The notes below the pieces were generated by a model that saw only the letters and a list, made by a program, of their open reading frames with translations, had not been told where the DNA came from and did no database searches. From Acidimicrobiaceae bacterium (lineage in GTDB: Bacteria > Actinomycetota > Acidimicrobiia > Acidimicrobiales > Bog-793), in the NCBI GenBank assembly GCA_025463965.1, contig JAODBN010000082.1:1-14801 (forward strand): DNA of 14,801 bases, written 5' to 3'. The translations under genes were made by a program, and so were the position numbers. Below, one piece after another: positions 11,325 through 14,801 of this stretch; position 1 is the stretch's first letter, and each line of letters opens with the position of its first letter.

Positions 11325-13708
11325 AGGGTCCCGCTGCGCTGGAGCATGAGGTAGGAGATCCAGCCGGCCGGGATCGGGAGCCAGAAGGTGGCGGTGCGGA
11401 ACAAGAGCACGGCCGGAACGGCCTGGTGCGCTGGGATCCCGAGCGCGGTGAGCCCGGCCGAGAGCACCGCCTCGACCGCTCCGAGCCCACCCGGGGTCGG
11501 CGCGATCGAGCCGACGGTGTTCCCGGCGAGGTAGACCGCCGCCGTCGCAAGGATCGGCGGGTGCACCCCGATCGCGAGCAGACAGGCGATCAAGGCGACG
11601 ACTCGGCTCGCGGTGAGCAAGAGGTTGCCCGCCACCCCGACCGCGAGCCGCACGGGCTGGGAGATCGCCTCCAAGAGCCGGGGGATGACCACCCTGATGT
11701 GGGGCCACACGTGCACCGCCACGAGCGCGCGGGTGCGGGGGATGGCGACAAGCGCGCCGATGATGACCACGATCGCCGCCAGGCCCACGAGGATGTCCGT
11801 GCCGGGAACGATCTTGAAGTGCTCACTCTTGGTCCCGGTGATGAGCCCGATCACGACGAGGAGGGGCACGGTGCTCACGACGTTCACGATCTGGGAGACC
11901 GCCACGGCCGCCGCAATCGTTCCTTCGTCGACACCTTGGCGGTGCAGGTAGCGGCCGTTCACCGCGACGTGGCCGACCGTGGGTGGCATGGCGAGGCCGA
12001 CGAAGGCGCTCGACAGCTGGACCCAAAAGCCCCGCACCATGGAAAGGTGCTTGGGGACGAAGGCGGCGAGGTTGATCGCCGCGCCGAGGTAACCAAGCGC
12101 CGAGGCGAGCACGGCGAGGAGGAACCAACCAGGGTTGGTCTCTCGTAGCGCTCCGAGCAGGTCGACCTTCGAGAGCTCGCCGACGAGGATGAACGCGGCG
12201 AGGGTGACCGCCACTGCGCTGACGACGGTCCTCCAGCGGAAACGCTCGAGCCGCAGCTCGGGCGGCTTGGCGTCCGGCCCCACGATCTCGACGCGCACCG
12301 CGGCTAGGCAACCTCTGGCCGCGCGCATCTCCGCCCAGCCCCACGGCGCGAGTGCGACCGGCTGCAGGATCTCGGCGATGGCCGTCTCGTCGTCGGGGGA
12401 GTAGCCGGCGCGGAAGGCCTTCACGGCCTCGGCCGCTCCGACGACGCGGGCAAGGCTGGTGAGCAGCTGGGCGACGTCGAGTCGGCGCAGCAGCTCACCC
12501 GAGCCGGTCTGTGCGCGCGCAAGGGAGGTGAAGCCGGCACCGTCCGGACCGGCAAAGTAGTTGGGGGGACGCAGGTCTCGATGCGCCACGCCCGCACGGT
12601 GCAAGGTTCGGAGGGCGGCGAAGAGCGCCTCCAGCTCGGAGGACGTGGTCGAGGCGTCGACCGGGCGCCCCAAGGGGGGCGCGAGCGCCAGCACGAGGGT
12701 CTCCGGCGGGGCTTCGGCGAGGAGCAGGACGCGCGGGGCGATGACGCCCGCCGCCGTCGCGGAGTAGCCGGCGAGGGCGTGGTGCTCCAGCTGGTTGCGC
12801 GAGCTGAGCACTTCGACGCCGGTCGCCGCTCCCCGCAGACGAACCGTGCGCCAGAGCCGACGGGCGAGGCCCGAGCCGCGCGTATCGCGGTTGGCGAGCA
12901 GCACGACGATCGGCGTCCCGTCCTCGAGCGCCCCCGCTTGCCCGCCGTCGGGTCCGGGTCCGGCGAGTGAGGCGACCGGGACGCCGGAGCGGGACAGCCA
13001 GTCCGAGAGGACGGCAGTCGAGGGGCGCACCGAGGACGTGGTGAGGCTCCATCGGATGATGGCCCCGACGCCGAGGCCGATCAGCGGGCCGAGGAGGGAC
13101 GCCATGAAGTTCAGGTCGTGGACCACCAGCTCGCCGACGGAGACCGCGACCACCGACAGCGCGTACCAACGGGTCCAGCGCGGTCGGCGGCCGAGATCGG
13201 TGGCGACGAGGAAGGCGATGAAGCCCACCACGAACACAAAGGCCGGAGACAGCGAGCCGTGCAGCATGGCGACGGCGACCCCTCCGCCTCCGGACCGCCA
13301 GATCAGGACGCAACCGAGGGCGATCCCCAGGCCGAGCACGGAGGCGATGAGTGCGTTGAGGCCGTCTCGGCGCGCCGTGCGCACCAAGGTCACCGTGGCG
13401 GTGAGCAAGAGCACCATAGAGCCCACGTCGGCCGCAGCGGCGAACGCGATCGTGAGGCCCCGGGGGATGTAGTTGCTGATCCAAGAGCTGACGTTGTGGT
13501 TGAGCTCCGCGGTCCCGATCGGGAGCGTGTGCGCGATCCCGAACAGGGCTCCGACGGCGAGGACGGCCACGATCGCGAGCAGGAGGTCGGCGGGCCTTCT
13601 GACGCGAAGGTCGCGATCGGGCTCGCGGATCACCGGGTCGCGCGCCGGGGGGCTCGAGGGCTCAGCGGGAGCGGCGTCGAGCTGTTGGTCAGGCAGCGCC
13701 CGCCGCAT
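11321..13708 (-). CDS. membrane protein: N-terminal membrane domain, pseudokinase, LPG_synthase_TM flippase-like domain
   Basis: A 795-residue protein in three parts. Residues 40-222 hold about six membrane segments of a type I do not firmly recognise (PAP2-like at most). Residues 240-480 resemble a protein-kinase or aminoglycoside-kinase fold, with a catalytic-loop-like sequence AHRDLRPPN (His376, Asp378, Asn383). The VAIK lysine is missing (IVVLLANRD at 267-275) and no DFG follows, so it is likely a pseudokinase. Residues 495-790 are the LPG_synthase_TM (UPF0104/YbhN) domain, with its PTPGGLGAVEA signature at 738-748. That domain forms the flippase half of MprF. The protein may therefore move or regulate lipids in the membrane. 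ATG 13708 follows GGTGGTGA. GTG 13717, after GGAAGG, is nearly as good. The stop overlaps the aquaporin start, and the 5' region diverges from the 48-residue gene. Confidence 0.87.
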   Translation of the reverse strand: MRRALPDQQLDAAPAEPSSPPARDPVIREPDRDLRVRRPADLLLAIVAVLAVGALFGIAHTLPIGTAELNHNVSSWISNYIPRGLTIAFAAAADVGSMVLLLTATVTLVRTARRDGLNALIASVLGLGIALGCVLIWRSGGGGVAVAMLHGSLSPAFVFVVGFIAFLVATDLGRRPRWTRWYALSVVAVSVGELVVHDLNFMASLLGPLIGLGVGAIIRWSLTTSSVRPSTAVLSDWLSRSGVPVASLAGPGPDGGQAGALEDGTPIVVLLANRDTRGSGLARRLWRTVRLRGAATGVEVLSSRNQLEHHALAGYSATAAGVIAPRVLLLAEAPPETLVLALAPPLGRPVDASTTSSELEALFAALRTLHRAGVAHRDLRPPNYFAGPDGAGFTSLARAQTGSGELLRRLDVAQLLTSLARVVGAAEAVKAFRAGYSPDDETAIAEILQPVALAPWGWAEMRAARGCLAAVRVEIVGPDAKPPELRLERFRWRTVVSAVAVTLAAFILVGELSKVDLLGALRETNPGWFLLAVLASALGYLGAAINLAAFVPKHLSMVRGFWVQLSSAFVGLAMPPTVGHVAVNGRYLHRQGVDEGTIAAAVAVSQIVNVVSTVPLLVVIGLITGTKSEHFKIVPGTDILVGLAAIVVIIGALVAIPRTRALVAVHVWPHIRVVIPRLLEAISQPVRLAVGVAGNLLLTASRVVALIACLLAIGVHPPILATAAVYLAGNTVGSIAPTPGGLGAVEAVLSAGLTALGIPAHQAVPAVLLFRTATFWLPIPAGWISYLMLQRSGTL

Positions 13709-13936
13709 CGTCACCACCGATTCGCCTTCCAGGAGCGGGCCATTGCAGCACGCTAGGACCGAATTGCCGCGGAGCCGCTCCTGTTGGTCCGACACGCCCG
13801 GCGCTAAGGACCTGGGCGTTCGTCCCTGGGGTGTCGCCGACGGGTCCGTTCGGGACCTCGCCAAGCGACCGGTCGGGTCGCTTGCGCCCACTTTGGGGTA
13901 ACGGCCGGTGAGCGCCGAGACGTCAGGAGGCAGCCC
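13709..13936. promoter_or_regulatory. divergent promoter region, pseudokinase-flippase / small acidic protein
   Basis: A 228-bp region between divergent genes, which must contain promoters for the leftward membrane-protein operon and the rightward small-protein/HAD pair. It carries a perfect 9-bp inverted repeat at 13862-13884, annotated separately. I cannot assign convincing -35/-10 hexamers, and I see no coding sequence in it. Confidence 0.45.
13862..13884. repeat. 9-bp inverted repeat in divergent region
   Basis: CAAGCGACC (13862-13870) and GGTCGCTTG (13876-13884) are exact inverted repeats around GGTCG. It lies 53 nt before the small acidic gene and about 150 nt before the leftward gene. 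Position and symmetry fit a dimeric repressor's operator. As RNA on the rightward transcript it could also fold as a leader hairpin. Confidence 0.45.
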
Positions 13937-14083
13937 ATGGCGACAGAACACGAGCGAGGCCGCAAGTCACGTGAAGGCGAGGAGGGCGACGACTCCGAAG
14001 AAGAAGCGGAAGGCCCAACGCCCGGCAAGCCAACCGGCGAAGCGCAGGCCGCCATCAACCGAGAGAACGACCCCCCGGCGTGA
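13937..14083 (+). CDS. 48-residue acidic protein of unknown function
   Basis: A short gene with an ideal ribosome binding site (AGGAGG at 13925-13930, 6 nt before ATG) and a stop at 14081-14083 that overlaps the GTG start of the HAD gene (sequence GTGA). It begins MATEHERGRKSREGEEGDDS. Of 48 residues, 14 are Asp/Glu and 6 Lys/Arg, with three consecutive Glu at 21-23 and a Pro/Gly-containing middle. It ends GEAQAAINRENDPPA, which looks more ordered and more conserved than the rest. No signal peptide, cysteine or membrane segment is present, so it is probably a small, mostly disordered cytoplasmic protein. I do not recognise a family. The overlap suggests the HAD enzyme is translated by coupling to it. 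Confidence 0.7.
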   Translation: MATEHERGRKSREGEEGDDSEEEAEGPTPGKPTGEAQAAINRENDPPA

Positions 14084-14745
14084 GCGGCGGGCTACGGCCG
14101 GGCGTCCTGTTCGACGTGGACGGGACGCTCGTCGACACCAACTACCTTCACGCGCTGGCATGGTCGAGGGCGTTTCGGGACGCGGGGGAGTGGGCGCCCA
14201 TGAACGCCATCCACCGCCTGGTCGGCATGGGGGGAGACCAGCTCGTCCCCTCGCTCCTCGGCCGGCCGTGCCCCGCGGCGTCCGCCGCGCGTGCGAAGCG
14301 CTACGCCGAGCTCATCGACGACGCGCGGGCCTTCGTCGGCGCGGCGGACCTCCTTGGAGCGGTGCACGAGCGCGGCCTTGCCGTGGCGATCGCGAGCTCC
14401 GCGCCAGGAGATGAGCTGGCCCTCATGCTCGAACGGGTCGGAAACAAGGGCGCGATCGACGCGAGTACCACCGCGGACGATGTCGAGTCGTCCAAACCGG
14501 CTCCGGACGTGTTCGTCGCGGCGATGGAGGCCGCCGGCATCGAGCCGTCGCAGGCCGTCGCGGTCGGAGACAGCGTCTGGGACATCCGGGCCGCTCGGGC
14601 GGCGGGGATCGGCTGCCTCGCCGTTGAGACCGGGGGTTTCAGCCAGCACGAGCTGAACGAGGAAGGGGCGCTGCACGTCTACCGCGACGTGAACGAGCTG
14701 TTGAACCAGCTCGCCACGAGCCCCATCGCTCTGCTCGGCCGCTAA
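14080..14745 (+). CDS. HAD-superfamily phosphatase (beta-phosphoglucomutase/Gph-like)
   Basis: A 221-residue haloacid-dehalogenase-type hydrolase with all four motifs. Motif I is LFDVDGTLVDT, with nucleophile Asp12 and Asp14. Motif II is IASSAPG (about 104-110, serine at 106 or 107). Motif III is Lys139 in SSKPAPD, and motif IV is VGDSVWD, with Asp164 and Asp168. A helical C1 cap lies between motifs I and II (about 20-95), as in beta-phosphoglucomutase, phosphoglycolate phosphatase and sugar-phosphate phosphatases. It should remove phosphate from a small cytoplasmic metabolite that sequence alone does not reveal. The GTG start overlaps the stop of the small acidic gene by 4 nt. The true stop is TAA at 14743-14745. 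Confidence 0.92.
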   Translation: MSGGLRPGVLFDVDGTLVDTNYLHALAWSRAFRDAGEWAPMNAIHRLVGMGGDQLVPSLLGRPCPAASAARAKRYAELIDDARAFVGAADLLGAVHERGLAVAIASSAPGDELALMLERVGNKGAIDASTTADDVESSKPAPDVFVAAMEAAGIEPSQAVAVGDSVWDIRAARAAGIGCLAVETGGFSQHELNEEGALHVYRDVNELLNQLATSPIALLGR

Positions 14746-14801
14746 CCACCGAAAAAGCCGGAAGACAAGCCAGGTCGGGGCTACGGCTCCTCGAGCTCCT
14801 T
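14746..14801. other. right-edge noncoding stretch, possible end of a minus-strand gene
   Basis: After the HAD stop there are 56 bases. On the minus strand the last 21 bases read KELEEP then TAG (14783-14781), which could be the C-terminus of a gene entering from the right. Six codons cannot establish this. There is no T-tailed terminator hairpin in view. Confidence 0.2.

Noticed and set aside
11325..11708. Longer aquaporin reading frame starting at 11708
   Set aside because: The extra 128 codons overlap the end of the upstream flippase-like gene and show no channel-like sequence. TTG at 11324 fits the gene boundary.
11300..12148. 282-codon plus-strand frame rich in Asp, Glu, Arg and His
   Set aside because: It is the antisense of the LPG_synthase_TM domain. 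The charged composition mirrors hydrophobic codons on the other strand.
13718..13951. Extended start of the pseudokinase-flippase protein at 13951
   Set aside because: The added residues are low-complexity, would overlap the small acidic gene on the other strand, and lack a ribosome binding site.

Overview
The window is gene-dense, very GC-rich DNA (strong G/C bias at third codon positions, frequent GTG and TTG starts, AGGAGG-type ribosome binding sites). Together with the gene types (SpoIIAB-like anti-sigma ATPase, STAS antagonist, GAF-ANTAR regulator, Rv1155-like PPOX protein, free-standing MprF-type synthase and flippase-like proteins) this points to a high-GC actinobacterium. I cannot name the genus. 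No rRNA, tRNA, CRISPR array, transposase or phage gene is visible, and it reads as ordinary chromosome.

Layout: (1) 1-80, N-terminus of a small membrane protein leaving the window on the minus strand. (2) 382-1962, a signalling block: anti-sigma ATPase (+) meeting a STAS anti-anti-sigma protein (-) at one shared CTAG, followed by a GAF-ANTAR regulator (-). (3) 2077-4701, three minus-strand genes: a stand-alone 5'-3' exonuclease, a PPOX-fold flavin/F420 protein and a B-type DyP peroxidase. (4) 4892-9462, plus strand: an exported GH3 beta-glucosidase-type hydrolase with an inserted PA14-like domain, then a membrane protein with an MprF/LysX-type aminoacyl-phosphatidylglycerol synthase domain. 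(5) 9646-13708, minus strand, transcribed right to left: a three-part membrane protein (N-terminal membrane domain, pseudokinase, LPG_synthase_TM flippase-like domain), an aquaporin-family channel whose TTG start overlaps the preceding stop, and an SDR oxidoreductase interrupted by one in-frame TGA. (6) 13937-14745, plus strand: an undetected-size 48-residue acidic protein translationally overlapping a HAD phosphatase.

How they may work together: block 2 looks like a partner-switching stress module with an RNA-binding antiterminator beside it. DyP and GH3 diverge from one 190-bp region and both fit oxidative or hydrolytic attack on plant material, though that link is inference. The two halves of a classical MprF (lipid aminoacylation and flipping) occur as separate genes on opposite strands within 6 kb, with a kinase-like domain added to the flippase-like half. 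The points most worth following are that pseudokinase-flippase fusion, the nonsense codon in the SDR gene, the 48-residue protein coupled to the HAD enzyme, and the overlapping stops of the sigma-factor regulators.
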